A stretch of DNA of 64,000 nt, taken from the NCBI GenBank assembly GCA_030220185.1, contig JASPKZ010001600.1, positions 124,001-188,000 of the forward strand, in the 5' to 3' direction. A program made the position numbers and the translations under genes. Each line of letters starts with the position of its first letter. Positions within the stretch are counted from its first letter, which is position 1. Origin of the DNA: Diploptera punctata. Taxonomy: Eukaryota; Arthropoda; Insecta; Blattodea; Blaberidae. Below are positions 45,853 to 56,699 of this stretch, piece by piece. The notes under the pieces were generated by a model that ran no database searches, was not told the origin of the DNA, and saw nothing but the letters and a program-made list of their open reading frames with translations.

Positions 45853-47257
45853 GTGACATTGACGATTTTATTATTAATTTAACACTTCTCATAGAAGGAT
45901 AAATTATATTTGAAGAGAAAAATTTTCGCCTAGACCGGGACTCGAACCCGGGACCCTTGGCTATCCGGGCCAAGTGCTCTACCAACTGAGCTACCGAGGC
46001 GAGTTACGATCTAGACGCAAATTTTTCTCTTATGTACGTTGATAATTCCCTCGCGCCAAATGCTTGAAACCATAGCTTCTATCTTTGCAAATGGCGGCTT
46101 CTTAGTTAAGAAGACATTTATTGGGAATTTAACACTACTTTATAGCCAGTAGGGCTTCTATTGACGATTTTATTATTAATTTAACACTTTTCATAGAAGG
46201 ATAAATTATATTTGAAGAGAAAAATTTTCGCCTAGACCGGGACTCGAACCCGGGACCCTTGGCTATCCGGGCCAAGTGCTCTACCAACTGAGCTACCGAG
46301 GCGAGTTACGATCTAGACGCAAATTTTTCTCTTATGTACGTTGATAATTCCCTCGTGCCAAATGCTTGAAACCATAGCTTCTATCTTTGCAAATGGCGGC
46401 TTCTTAGTTAAGAAGACATTTATTGGGAATTTAACACTACTTTATAGCCAGTAGGGCTTCTATTGACGATTTTATTATTAATTTAACACTTCTCATAGAA
46501 GGATAAATTATATTTGAAGAGAAAAATTTTCGCCTAGACCGGGACTCGAACCCGGGACCCTTGGCTATCCGGGCCAAGTGCTCTATCAACTGAGCTACCG
46601 AGGCGAGTTACGATCTAGACGCAAATTTTTCTCTTATGTACGTTGATAATTCCCTCGCGCCAAATGCTTGAAACCATAGCTTCTATCTTTGCAAATGGCG
46701 GCTTCTTAGTTAAGAAAGTAGTGTTAAATTCCCAATAAATGTCTTCTTAACTAAGAAGCCGCCATTTGCAAAGATAGAAGCTATGGTTTCAAGCATTTGG
46801 CGCGAGGGAATTATCAACGTACATAAGAGAAAAATTTGCGTCTAGATCGTAACTCGCCTCGGTAGCTCAGTTGGTAGAGCACTTGGCCCGGATAGCCAAG
46901 GGTCCCGGGTTCGAGTCCCGGTCTAGGCGAAAATTTTTCTCTTCAAATATAATTTATCCTTCTATGAGAAGTGTTAAATTAATAATAAAATCGTCAATAG
47001 AAGCCCTACTGGCTATAAAGTAGTGTTAAATTCCCAATAAATGTCTTCTTAACTAAGAAGCCGCCATTTGCAAAGATAGAAGCTATGGTTTCAAGCATTT
47101 GGCGCGAGGGAATTATCAACGTACATAAGAGAAAAATTTGCGTCTAGATCGTAACTCGCCTCGGTAGCTCAGTTGGTAGAGCACTTGGCCCGGATAGCCA
47201 AGGGTCCCGGGTTCGAGTCCCGGTCTAGGCGAAAATTTTTCTCTTCAAATATATGTT
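45853..47257. mobile_element. Inverted array of tRNA-like SINE units with TSD
   Basis: Three head-to-tail units in one orientation (starts 45861, 46163, 46465; period 302 bp) meet two inverted units (46716-47017, 47018-47257). Each has a 73-nt tRNA-like block: minus 45928-46000, 46230-46302 and 46532-46604; plus 46856-46928 and 47158-47230. D-arm (GCTC/GAGC) and T-arm (CCGGG/CCCGG) are complete, but the anticodon loop is oversized and lacks T33, and the acceptor stem has mismatches. Copies are nearly identical. GCGACATGTT flanks the array at 45843-45852 and 47258-47267. Confidence 0.85.
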
Positions 47258-47425
47258 GCGACATGTTATGCTGTGCATGGTTTTCATCACAAAGTGTGTG
47301 AAAACAAGAAGTACCACGACCCAAATGAAAAATGTATATGTGCTTTGTGTGGCCACAGAATCGAACGGTACCACATACCGAAGTGCCCAAAGAACACAAA
47401 AACACTGAATCAATATAGCAAAGAT
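47258..47425 (+). pseudogene. Unidentified coding remnant, 3' part with Cys/His motif
   Basis: Reads ATCYAVHGFHHKVCENKKYH and DPNEKCICALCGHRIERYHI followed by PKCPKNTKTLNQYSKD and a stop. CALCGHRIERYHIPKC is a C-x2-C-x7-H-x3-C pattern that could bind zinc. It continues the protein piece at 45600-45852 across the array. A transposon-derived C-terminus is likely, but no family is claimed. Confidence 0.4.
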
Positions 47426-47849
47426 TAAATATAATCAATGCCCACTCAGGCGAACCTGTTTTACTTATTATTATAAAGAAACTACTTATTTTATTCATTT
47501 TGAAGAATGATTACACTAATTCAAGAAAGATTGACAGTGAACAGCTACCAAACACTTTCCTCTTTCGTTACACTCAAGAACTAATATAGGAAGTGAACTG
47601 AGCACGACTTCCTGTTTCTGATACCAACATATAAAACAAAAAAGTGTGATACCAACTTACGAGTTATAAAACAGGAAATTTCATTCGTAAAAGACAGTGC
47701 CATATACCGGGAAAAGCACATTTTGCTCAGAATAAATAAATATTTTTTTTTAAACTTGAGGAAAAAGGTCCCAGTACTGCATACTGTTGCGTATCGCCAG
47801 AAAAAAAACACTGCCAAACATTATTATAAATGGTTGAAAGTTAAAAAGT

Positions 47850-50800
47850 GTTTAGTGCATCAGTGGCATAAGAATATTAGATGGAAAATTATGTGGGACG
47901 GTATGTACATAAGATTAGTTTATAAAATAATATGCATGTTATTTGTTTTGTTAGGTTAGAAAAGTTGGTTTATATCCATTGTTATAAACATTTGGGAATA
48001 TATTCCGAAAGTTAGTTACTCCAATTTGAGAGCCATCTAACGGAAGCTACATTAAGCATTAGAGCAACTCTCGCATGCACATTGTGATTCTGTAGAACTT
48101 AGAAGAATTCATGTAGTAAATGGTCGACAAATAGAGAACATTTCCAAAACTTCCGCTAGATGGCAGAGATATCTGTGAAATCAGAATGACAAACATTCGC
48201 AACTAATTTGAAAATATTTGCTAGGTTTTGATGGGACAAGTAAGTTACATCAGATTAGTTTACACTTCAAAAATAGTATGCATGTGATTTATTTTGGTAG
48301 GTTAGGAAGGGGGAAATTAGTGTAAACATCCATTTCGGAAAAAGTCGGTTATTTGGCGGACACAAATTCTTCTAAGTTCCACAGAATAGCAGTGCGCATG
48401 CACGAGTTGCTGTAATGGTTAAGTAGCCTCCGGTAAATGGCTCTACAGTCGGCGTTACCAACTTTGGGAATAAATTCCCAAATGCTAAAAAAAGTGGTCA
48501 TAAACTAACTTGCCATTTCCTAACCAAAGAAAAAAATTTACAAGCATATTATTTATTCCCAAATGCTAAAAAAATATGGACGTAAACCAACTTCCCATTT
48601 CCTAACCTAACAAAACAATTTACATTTAATAAACTATAAACTAATTTTACGTACACTAACACTAAATACGGTTTGAAATTATTTTCAAATGTTGGTAACT
48701 CCAATTTGAGAGCCACCTAGCGGATGTTACATGAAGCATTTCCGCGTCTCTAGAACCTGATGCACAAATTTCGCATAACTTATGAATATTTAATAACTGT
48801 AATAAATAATCAATTGAGTTGGTGTTTACTTGATGAAAATCCATATTTATTGATAAGATGATAAGGGTAAGAAGTTAGATCTTTTGGAGGCTGCAGAAAT
48901 TAATAAATTTAAAAGTAGTAAAAAACTGTTAAATTCTCAACTTGATTTGAATGAATCCCCTTTGTTAAATTAAAAAAATTAAATAAATATTGCTGTATTG
49001 TTGGTTAGATCAGTTGGAACACAATTCATAATTTGTTAACATGTCTGAAGAAGGTACAGTGTACCGAAACAGCTGTCACTGAATTATATAATAAATATGA
49101 AAATCAAATAAATTGTAATAAATGTTTATAAAATGGTTCCAAAAATGTTTAAAATAGTACGAAACGTGTTTACAAGTGTTTAGTGCATCAGTGGCATAAG
49201 GATGTAAGTGTAGAATTGTGTCCGCCAAAAAACGTACCACAGCCTCCATTTCTTACAAAGATCTTAAATCTTTGGGAATTTATTGCGGAAGGTTAATCAT
49301 ATCGATTTCACACATATGTCCACAAATTAGTGAAAGTTTCGGATGAGGTACGTCTTTTTGGCAGACACAATTCTACACTTACATCCTTATGACACTGATG
49401 CACTAAACACTTGAAAACACGTTTCATACTGTTTTAAACATTTTGAAACCATTTTATAAACATTTCTTATGATTATTAAATATTTATAAATTATGCGAAA
49501 TGTTTCATATAACATCCACTAGATGGCTCTCAAATCAGAGTTACCAACATTTGAAAATAATTCAAACCACAATTAGTGTTAGTGTACCTAAAATTAGTTT
49601 ATAGTTTATTAAATAATACACATGTAAATTGTTTTACTAGGTTAGGAAATGGGAAGTTGGTTTACGTCGTCTTTTTTAGCATTTGGGAATGAATAATATG
49701 CATGTAAATTGTTTTCTTTGGTTAGGAAATGGCAAGTTAGTTTACGACCATTTTTTGGGTGAGGTAGGTTATATGCCGGTTACAATTCTACACTTACATT
49801 CTTATGCCACTGATACCTGTAAACACGTTTTGTACTGTTTTAAACATTTTGCAACAATCTTCAAGCTTTCTTTACAATATTTTATATTTATATATTTACG
49901 TAAAACATGATCGTGGATACATTACTTGCTACTTTCCCATGTTGTTCCAACGTTCCCACCATTTGAAAATAATTTCAAACCATATTTAGTGTTAGTGTAC
50001 GTAAAATTAGTTTATAGTTTATTAAATAGTACGCATGTAAATTGTTTTGTTAGGTTAGGAAATGGGAAGTTGGTTTACGTCCATTTTTTTAAGCATTTGG
50101 GAATAAATAATATGCATGTAAATTATTTTTAGTTAGGAAATGGCAAATTAGTTCACGTCCATTTTTTTTTTGCATTTGGGAATCTATTCCCAAAGTTGGT
50201 AACGCTGACTGCAGAGGCTATATTAACCACTACAGCAACTCCTGCAACTTGTGCATGCGCACTGCGATTCTGTGGAACTTAGAAGAATTCGTGTCCGTCA
50301 TATAACTGACTTTTTCCGATTTTTTTTAGCATCTGGGAAGTTATTCCCAAAGTTGGTAACACTGACTGCAGAGCCATCTACCGGAGGCTATATTAACCAT
50401 TACAGCAACTTGCGCAAGTCGGTTATTTGGCGGACACGAATTCTTCTAAGTTCCATAGAATCGCAATGCGCATGCAGGAGTTGCTGTAATGGTTAATGTA
50501 GCCTCCGGTAGATGGCTCTGCAGTCGGCGTTACCAACTTTGGGAATAAATTTCCAAATGAAAAAAAAATGGACGTAAACTAACTTGCCATTTCCTAACGA
50601 AAGAAAATTATTTATTCTCAAATGCTTAAAAAAATGGATGTAAACCAACTTCCCATTTCCTAATCTAACAAAACAATTTACATGCATACTATTTAATAAA
50701 CTATAAACTAATTTTACGTACACTAACACTAAATATGGTTTGAAATTATTTCCAAATGGTGGCAACATTGGAAAGTAGCAAGTAAGTAATGTATCCACGA

Positions 50801-50960
50801 TCATGTTTTACGTAAATATAAAATATTGTAAATAAAGCTTGAAGATCGTTGCAAAATGTTTAAAACAGTACAAAACGTGTTTACAAGTGTTTAGTGCATC
50901 AGTGGCATAAGAATGTAAGTGTAGAATTGTGACCGGCATATAACCTACCTCACCCACCGA
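47850..50960. repeat. Cluster of inverted copies of an unnamed repeat family
   Basis: Recurrent blocks: TTAGTGCATCAGTGGCATAA; AAGTTCCACAGAATCGCAG; TGTAGCCTCCGGTAGATGGC; TTACCAACTTTGGGAATAAA; CCATTTCCTAACCTAACAAA; and ACTAATTTTACGTACACTAA. Forward copies lie at 48345-48690 and 50415-50960; reverse copies at 47990-48170 and 49350-50330, mirrored around about 50400. No coding. Related pieces occur at 10290, 42580, 44600 and 54300. Confidence 0.7.
49045..49077 (+). ncRNA. Hammerhead ribozyme candidate
   Basis: CTGAAGA (49045-49051), GGTAC/GTACC hairpin, GAAAC (49066-49070), AGCT loop, GTC cleavage triplet (49075-49077). The core and 2-bp stem III are complete. Stem I is weak next to the core (GT/AC), with possible further pairing of AATTCATAATT upstream to GAATTATAT downstream. 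There is no PLE coding beside it. Confidence 0.5.
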
Positions 50961-51097
50961 CTTTTTCCAAAGTTTCTTTAAGCGTTCGCGCATTATGATT
51001 CTGTAGAACTTAGAAAAATCCATTAGTCCTTTTTCCAAAGGCTTCCAATATTTAGCAGATAGAATACAACCAAGTCTGAAAATATAAATAAACTCAC

Positions 51098-51219
51098 CTA
51101 AATGCTGTTTCATCTTTAGAAAGTTGCATTGGAGAATGTTTATGAGGACTCTTCGTTATTTCACCGTCTTCGCTTTGTTCTTCTACTTCCATTTCCGAAG
51201 CATCGTATTCAGACATCAT
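51098..51219 (-). CDS. CDK11/PITSLRE-like gene A, exon 1 (start)
   Basis: The start codon is at 51219, with a second ATG directly after it. 122 nt to donor GTGAGT, phase 2. It encodes MMSEYDASEMEVEEQSEDGE, then ITKSPHKHSPMQLSKDETAF. The acidic EDGEI box followed by a basic/Ser-Pro stretch parallels the LEEGEL...NSP region of CDK11. Joined to exons 2-5 it gives 272 codons without a stop. In known CDK11 proteins this region precedes nuclear-localisation and 14-3-3-binding parts; the kinase domain is C-terminal and not in this window. Gene B starts 1,007 bp away in the opposite direction. Confidence 0.7.
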
Positions 51220-52226
51220 TCAACCACCAAATGTTAATAACATGGGAAAATAATAAATATATATATACACAGTATATGGACTATCCTATTATCTACACAA
51301 ATACTTAGTTCAATTAGATACAGAAATGCATTCACATTCGGACTACTTCCATCTACTTACTACCATAGAGAATGAAGCTTAATATTGATATAGATTATAT
51401 GAACTGATATACTATGAACGAAAAATAACTAAAACACTTAAGTTCACTTAATAATGTTTATCACAGCAATAACCCGGTTTACCACAACGAAGACGGAGGT
51501 TTATACACATTTATACATAGTCAACATAACAGATTACAGCATAAAGCTATTATCACCATAGAGATTATAGAGAACGAATGATCATCACCTACAGTTCTCT
51601 ATGCTCTATTATCTATGCACTAGCAGCCGGAAGCATTAAAATTCCACAATACCAACAGCACGAACTACAGATGTTATCCCTGCTAACAGATATTGAAAAT
51701 CAATTAAACATTACATTCTAAATACATATATCTTAATTTCTATAAGATAGGAGAAATTTATAATTTACAGAGATTTTTTTTCAGTATACAAAGTACAGTT
51801 TCAATTTTCATATGACATTATTACAATATTTTTAACATTTTTAGATTGGCATTCCAAAAGGTTTCGCTACGTTGTTGTCAGTTGTTCATAGAATTTCCCT
51901 TGCGATGTAGCTAACATAATGCTAAATTAACAATTTTATAAAGATGTATATTAATGTAATTACATATTCGACAAATACACTCTGACACAAGATTGGTTAT
52001 AATACATCCTTTGAGTGCAAATCACTGTGATTGGGGGCCTAACAGGTAAAATTTATTTCAAAACTTAAAGCATTTTTTTATATCTTAGGAATATTTCTTT
52101 TTTACTGTTGGCTATATCGCCAACAGAGTTTGGGATTTCAGTGGCGTTTGTAATGTTTTGTTTTAAATGAGTGTTTTCAATATTTAGATGTGAAATTTAC
52201 ATCTCCTCTTGATATTTACCACAAAT
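51220..52226. promoter_or_regulatory. Shared intergenic region of head-to-head paralogs
   Basis: This 1 kb between the two start codons must hold the 5' UTRs and promoters of both genes. No TATA box is placed convincingly for either. CCGGAAG at 51627-51633 fits an ETS-type site. Largely free of the repeats that fill the neighbouring introns, consistent with constraint. Exact start sites are unknown. Confidence 0.5.
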
Positions 52227-52345
52227 ATGATAATGCAAACTTCTGAGGTGATTATAGATCAGTTAGAAGATGGGGAGATTGCAGAAGGACAGCGGAAATT
52301 ACCAAAATATGAAGATCCTGGAAATGAAGGAAAAGTTGTTGATGG
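52227..52345 (+). CDS. CDK11-like paralog, gene B, exon 1
   Basis: The first ATG of the frame is at 52227 (a second at 52233). 119 nt to donor GTATGA, phase 2. It encodes MIMQTSEVIIDQLEDGEIAE, then GQRKLPKYEDPGNEGKVVDG across the splice. The LEDGEI box aligns with SEDGEI of gene A exon 1 and with LEEGEL in CDK11. The phase-2 donor is the same as in gene A. Reading on past the donor gives a spurious frame to 52415. Only two exons were found, so completeness is unknown. Confidence 0.6.
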
Positions 52346-52606
52346 GTATGAAAATTACAAATTTAAACGTTATGGGGAAATAGTTTACTACATTCTCGGG
52401 CAATGTAAATGTTAGAATAGTCTGTACTCATTGGTTTCAGATACGGAAACCCTCGTCGGTATTTCCTAGAATTCCATTAAAAGTAAGGTTAGGATATACA
52501 TTTAGCTAAACTTTAGAGAATGACTATGATTTTCCATACAACATTCTTATCCCACTGTTGCATTACACACTTTTACCATTTATAATAATGTTTTGTACTA
52601 TTTTAA

Positions 52607-54004
52607 CCCCTGAGCATAGTTTGGCATACTTAAACGCGACCTGTTTCTTCCCTTCTGTGCGGTCATTTAAAAGCCCATGCAGTCCCCCTGTGCAGTAGTA
52701 TTTTTAAACTACTCACCCAGTAACTTATTTTAGATAACTAACTCACTGGCACTATCGAACTCATAGTTCATGGCCATACAGACATAAGCTCTCCATACAT
52801 CCCTATCTTGCGCTAATGTTTTGTAATCATCCCCTGTATAATCTACTTCCCTCAAGTCATATTTAATGTTATTCTCCCATTCATTCTTGGTCTACCAACT
52901 GGGCATTTTCCCTCTGGTTTTCCTACAAGAAGCTTCCATACACATCTTTCATTCCCCATTTGTGACAGATGTCCTGCCCATCGCAATCTATGAGACTTAA
53001 TTGATGTCATTATATCTGGTTTCCTATAAAGACCATGTAGTTCACTGTTATGTAGAGCTTATTTTAGATATGTATTAAATTATGAATAAATTATATTTAG
53101 TTAATTATATTTCTAATCTTACCTTGGTTATAAATATCCTTTGTTCACGGAAAGTCGATTTTGATATTGATTGTTGAGCGTATTTATTTGTTTCTTCAAC
53201 AATAATATTCAACAACGTGTGGTCGAATATTTCCTCGAATATAGCAACAATGTCCCCAGAAACATCGAACTGTGGACCACTGATGTCACAGAAAGTCTCT
53301 CGTATTGAATTAAACATGTCCATATTTTGCCATACAAAATCTGTGGACACTTCCCCTAGCCCGTAGTAATCAAAACACATGTCAATGTCTGAATATCTCC
53401 CTCATCAACACAGCTAACATCACTATCACTTATCTCGTGATGAGGTTGTGTATAATCAGGTGCAAAGAAACTATCCTCACTATCTGATATAGACGCTAAA
53501 TCACTATGTTTATCAATCTCATCTAAAATTTTGTTGACAAACTTAAAATTTTCATCTGACAACACTTGGTGTCCTGCACACGCACAAGCCATGGTTTCAC
53601 AAAGACTGTGATAATTTTTTTCAAAAGAAAAGTTTGAGGCCACACAATGAGACACTTTACAGATATTTATTCTTTTTCGGCAAAAATAAGGCACAGGATA
53701 TGTTCAGAAGAGGGTCTGGCTGAAAAAAAAAAAGTATTTTCTTTCACTAACAAGCAGCCACCTCACTCCACTTGCCCTGTCATAAATTATATCGTAACAT
53801 GAAGGGGAATCTTTCGTTAACACGGTGACAAAAAATAAGTTCTCCAACATGTAAAACAACCTAGTTATAGGCTTTGGAAATCATAGATGTACCATGCGTG
53901 TTCACATGGCAATCTGCATTTGGATATTTAAAAGTCCTGGCGTTCTAACACGTCCTTCTGCATCTGGGAAGGGAACGCCATGTTTAAATGTCCACGCTGA
54001 TGGG
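52607..54004 (-). mobile_element. piggyBac-type element with transposase remnant
   Basis: TTAA at 52603-52606 and 54005-54008 flank ends of similar pattern (CCCCTGAGC... and, in reverse, CCCATCAGCG...), each with TTTAAAC or CTTAAACG further in. The minus-strand coding reads LDEIDKHSDLASISDSEDSF, DYTQPHHEISDSDVS (acidic N-terminus), then after a frameshift FCDISGPQFDVSGDIVAIFE and TLLNIIVEETNKYAQQS, which matches piggyBac-family transposases. Truncated after about 190 codons. A LINE fragment is nested inside. Confidence 0.65.
52737..53057 (-). mobile_element. LINE 3' fragment with 13-bp TSD
   Basis: A reverse copy of the tail at about 1860-2176 (the CATACATCCCTATCTTGCGC region corresponds to RDVWRAYV). 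Flanked by CTTATTTTAGATA at 52724-52736 and 53058-53070, inside the piggyBac-type element. Confidence 0.8.
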
Positions 54005-54299
54005 TTAAACACTTTGCAGCTCATGTTTCCATTAAGCGTAGTGTGAATTTTTTCTAAGTCCGAGGCAGACACCACGCGCATGCACCAACAGGGTTTTATT
54101 TTCAAATTATTTCCCACCATTTACAACAAATTTTTAATTTCTTCTAATGATTATTTGAATATATTTTTCTATGATATATAACTATATACATAACATGAAG
54201 ACATAGCAGCCATATTGATTTTTAAGATATTCTATACAATAACAGTGCAGCCAACATAGGGTATGTACTTCAGAATTTGAGAACTTACTATTTATTTTT

Positions 54300-54718
54300 G
54301 GGCGTTGCATCCTTTCACAGGTTAGAGTGCTTAAATTGCATTAGGTTAGCTTTTAGGTTGGTCTTTCACAGGTTAGAGTACTTAAATTGCGTTAGGTTAG
54401 CTTTTAGGTTCGTTAAATAGCATGTATAATGTTGGCTGCATTGCGATATTCCATAGAGTATACCGCTTCGTGTTTGTTAGCGCATGCGCATGGTGTCTGC
54501 CTGGGACTTAGAAAAAATTCTTGCTGCGCTTAATGGAAAGATTATCTCACTTTGCAACCATTTTATAAACATTTTGTACAGTGTTTAAATATTTATATAA
54601 TTACGCGAATATTGTGAATCAAATTCTACAGACATGCAAATGCTTAATGTAACATCTGCAAGATGGCTCTCAAATCGGTGTTACCAACATTTACAATTAA
54701 TTCCAAACCATATTTCAG
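54300..54718. repeat. Copy of the foldback repeat family
   Basis: Contains GCGCATGCGCATGGTG, GACTTAGAAAAAATTC, TAATGTAACATCTGCAAGAT and CGGTGTTACCAACATTTACA, parallel to 47850-50960. GGTTAGAGTGCTTAAATTGC is duplicated at about 54320 and 54371. The right edge is fused to a truncated mariner. Confidence 0.55.
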
Positions 54719-55554
54719 GCTCTTCTTCAGTCAGTTCAAGAAAAAATGGGGTCAAAATGTCATTTCGATACCTCTCTGCAGTTACAGTCTTCTCGTAGAA
54801 AATCGGACCAATTATGCACTTTGCGCTAATCGCACACCAAACTCCAATTTTCTGATCATGAAGAGGCGTTTCCTGTATTCGATTTGGATTTTCAGAACAC
54901 CAATAGCGAGTATTGTGAGTGTTCACATGACCATTTAGGTGGAACCATGATTCGTCTGTAAAGAACAAAAGCTGAGGGTCGATTAACCCTTCAGTCACTG
55001 ATGAAAAAAACCACTCACAATAACACACACATGCTATGGGATCACCTTGGTTTAGACAATGAACACGTGTACACTTGTAAGGTTTGAGTTTTAACAATTT
55101 TGTTGCTGTATGTGCAGAAGATACTGAAATCCCAACTTGTTGTGCTAATTTCGGTAATGATTTTTGTGGTGAACGTTCCAAATTTTCGCCAATTTCGTCT
55201 AATTTTTCTTTGGTGAGAACCGTACACCTTCGCGTGTGTTTCTTATTTTGTACTGAACCAGTGGTCTCAAATTTAGTCACAAGATCGTGAATTGTCGATC
55301 TGGAAGGAGGTAATTGTCCAGGGAAGTTCCAAATAAATTCCTCGCGAATGCGACGAGCTGATTCGTATTTATAATAACATTTACACACATAAATGCGCTG
55401 CTCTAATGTCAGCTGACGTCTCATCTTGTCAAACGATAGTAAACTGACTAGTTCAAGGATGAGCGACTGGCAGAGTGAAATGCGGACGAGGAGAAAGCGC
55501 TGCCTGATGGGTGAAACCCCGTGAGGCCGGTCCGGGTTTATATTGGAAGCCCGT
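54719..55554 (-). mobile_element. Mariner/Tc1-type transposon, 3'-truncated
   Basis: An open frame of 247 codons (55424-54681): MRRQLTLEQRIYVCKCYYKY and RSTIHDLVTKFETTGSVQNK (helix-turn-helix), KSLPKLAQQVGISVSSAH, then LLFFTDESWFHLNGHVN (first catalytic Asp) and KIGVWCAISAKCIIGPIF. It breaks off before the second Asp, so it cannot be active. The right end (55512-55554) is GGCCTCACGGGGTTTCACCC-type inverted-repeat sequence. The same family as 62809-63482. Confidence 0.8.
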
Positions 55555-55592
55555 TATTATTGATTAATATGTTTCATAATTTTTATTTTCAG

Positions 55593-55737
55593 AGATGATT
55601 CAGAAGAAGAGGATGAAAAGGAATATTTATATATCAGACCTCCTCAAGCATCACTTCCTCAACAAAAGAAGAGTTCAAGTGAAAGTAGATATAAACAGGA
55701 TAAATATTCATATAAAAGTAGAAAACACATTGGAGAG
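55593..55737 (+). CDS. CDK11-like paralog, gene B, exon 2
   Basis: 145 nt, phase 2 in and phase 0 out, with acceptor TTATTTTCAG and donor GTATGT. It encodes GDDSEEEDEKEYLYIRPPQA, then SLPQQKKSSSESRYKQDK and YSYKSRKHIGE. Acidic run, IRPPQAS box and Lys/Ser/Arg-rich tail line up with gene A exon 2. Lys/Tyr replace much of the Arg/His. The frame is clean, which argues against a dead copy. No third exon was found to the right. Confidence 0.65.
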
Positions 55738-56181
55738 GTATGTTAAATTTATTATTACATTTTAATTAATCTATTTTTCTGTATATTATATCAGTAATAT
55801 ATATGGTGAAAAGATAATACTTGTTATATTCCAAAATAAAACATGGGCACACGTGGTTTACAAATACAATGAGTTGAAAAAAAATCCTAACATTCACTAC
55901 TAATTTTGCATGAGCTGCATAGCTCAGATAGCAGAATGTTGGGAGTGTGGAGATTTTTCTTCACTCATTTGTGTCCAGATTGGTACGGGCACATTCAACC
56001 TCCTGTAAAATAAATACCAGGAGCTTTTATACAAGTAAAGTTGGTTGGGGCATAAGAATTACCACCCATAAGCCTTTATGATCTATTAATAGGAGTACTT
56101 ACTTTTAAGGGCAAAGAAAGAATGAAACAATGGATGGTAATGATGCACCAGGAAAGGCCTTAATCCTAAATTTAATATCCA
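55738..56181. other. Presumed gene B intron, no other features
   Basis: A+T-rich. 55915-55960 is weakly tRNA-like (GCATAGCTCAGATAGCAGA). Nothing else. Confidence 0.35.
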
Positions 56182-56695
56182 TCCATAGTAATTCTGCCCG
56201 AAGGCAGGTCCTTCACTGCATTCATAGCATTTTCATGCTATGCTTGCAGCTTTACTAGGGAATTGTAGGTGTGGTAGCTTCCCGTTGCTTTCCACACTGG
56301 TGAAGGATGATAATAATGATGATGATGGCCATATGATTTCAGGGACCGTTTGGGCCTTAAAGTTTTCCTGACATTTGTCTTACAGGTGAGGAAAAACCCC
56401 GATAAAAACCTCACCCAGAAAAACTGCCCCGACCAGGGATCGAACCCGGGCCCACTGCATGACAAGGCAGCACGCTACCTCGAGACCACAGCGGTGGTCA
56501 AACTTAATATAATGAGGTGAATGTGATAATGGTGGCCAGATGATGTTCAAGAACTGTTTGAGCCTTAAATTTTCTGAAATTTGTCCTGCAGGTGAGGAAA
56601 AACCTCACCTAGGAAACTTGTCCTGACCGAGGATCGAACTCGGGCCCACTGTGTGATAAGGCAGCATGCTATCTTGAGACCATAGCGGTGGACTC
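56182..56695 (-). mobile_element. Two reverse copies of SINE family 2
   Basis: 56182-56500 is a full-length reverse copy (AGTAATTCTGCCCGAAGGCA to CTCGAGACCACAGCGGTGG). 56517-56695 is a second, 5'-incomplete copy directly adjacent, in the same orientation. Both contain the CGAACCCGGGCCC/CGAACTCGGGCCC block. Confidence 0.8.
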
Positions 56696-56699
56696 TTTT

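Larger units (their letters stand above)
34091..51097 (-). other. Gene A intron 1
   Basis: A 17.0 kb intron between exon 1 donor GTGAGT and exon 2 acceptor. First introns are often long. It holds most of the SINE, piggyBac, hAT and foldback material listed below. 34091-34540 has no recognised content. Confidence 0.65.
52346..55592 (+). other. Gene B intron 1
   Basis: A 3,247 bp intron, GTATGA...TTTTCAG. It contains piggyBac-type, LINE, foldback and mariner insertions. The mariner end lies about 40 bp from the acceptor. Confidence 0.55.

Noticed and set aside
46856..46928. A functional tRNA gene in the array
   Set aside because: D and T arms look good, but the anticodon loop is too large and has no T33, the acceptor stem has mismatches, and the block is always embedded in the 302-bp repeat.
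45853..47257. A CRISPR array
   Set aside because: Units are 302 bp, nearly identical throughout without unique spacers, inverted halfway, and tRNA-like.
47169..47498. A 109-codon minus-strand protein ending in LDRDSNPGPLAIRAKCSTN
   Set aside because: The C-terminal words are translated tRNA-like SINE sequence; the rest is antisense to the Cys/His remnant.
52346..52415. Continuation of gene B exon 1 as an intronless ORF to 52415
   Set aside because: The extra codons are hydrophobic and unlike the rest; a good GTATGA donor precedes them and joins in frame to 55593.
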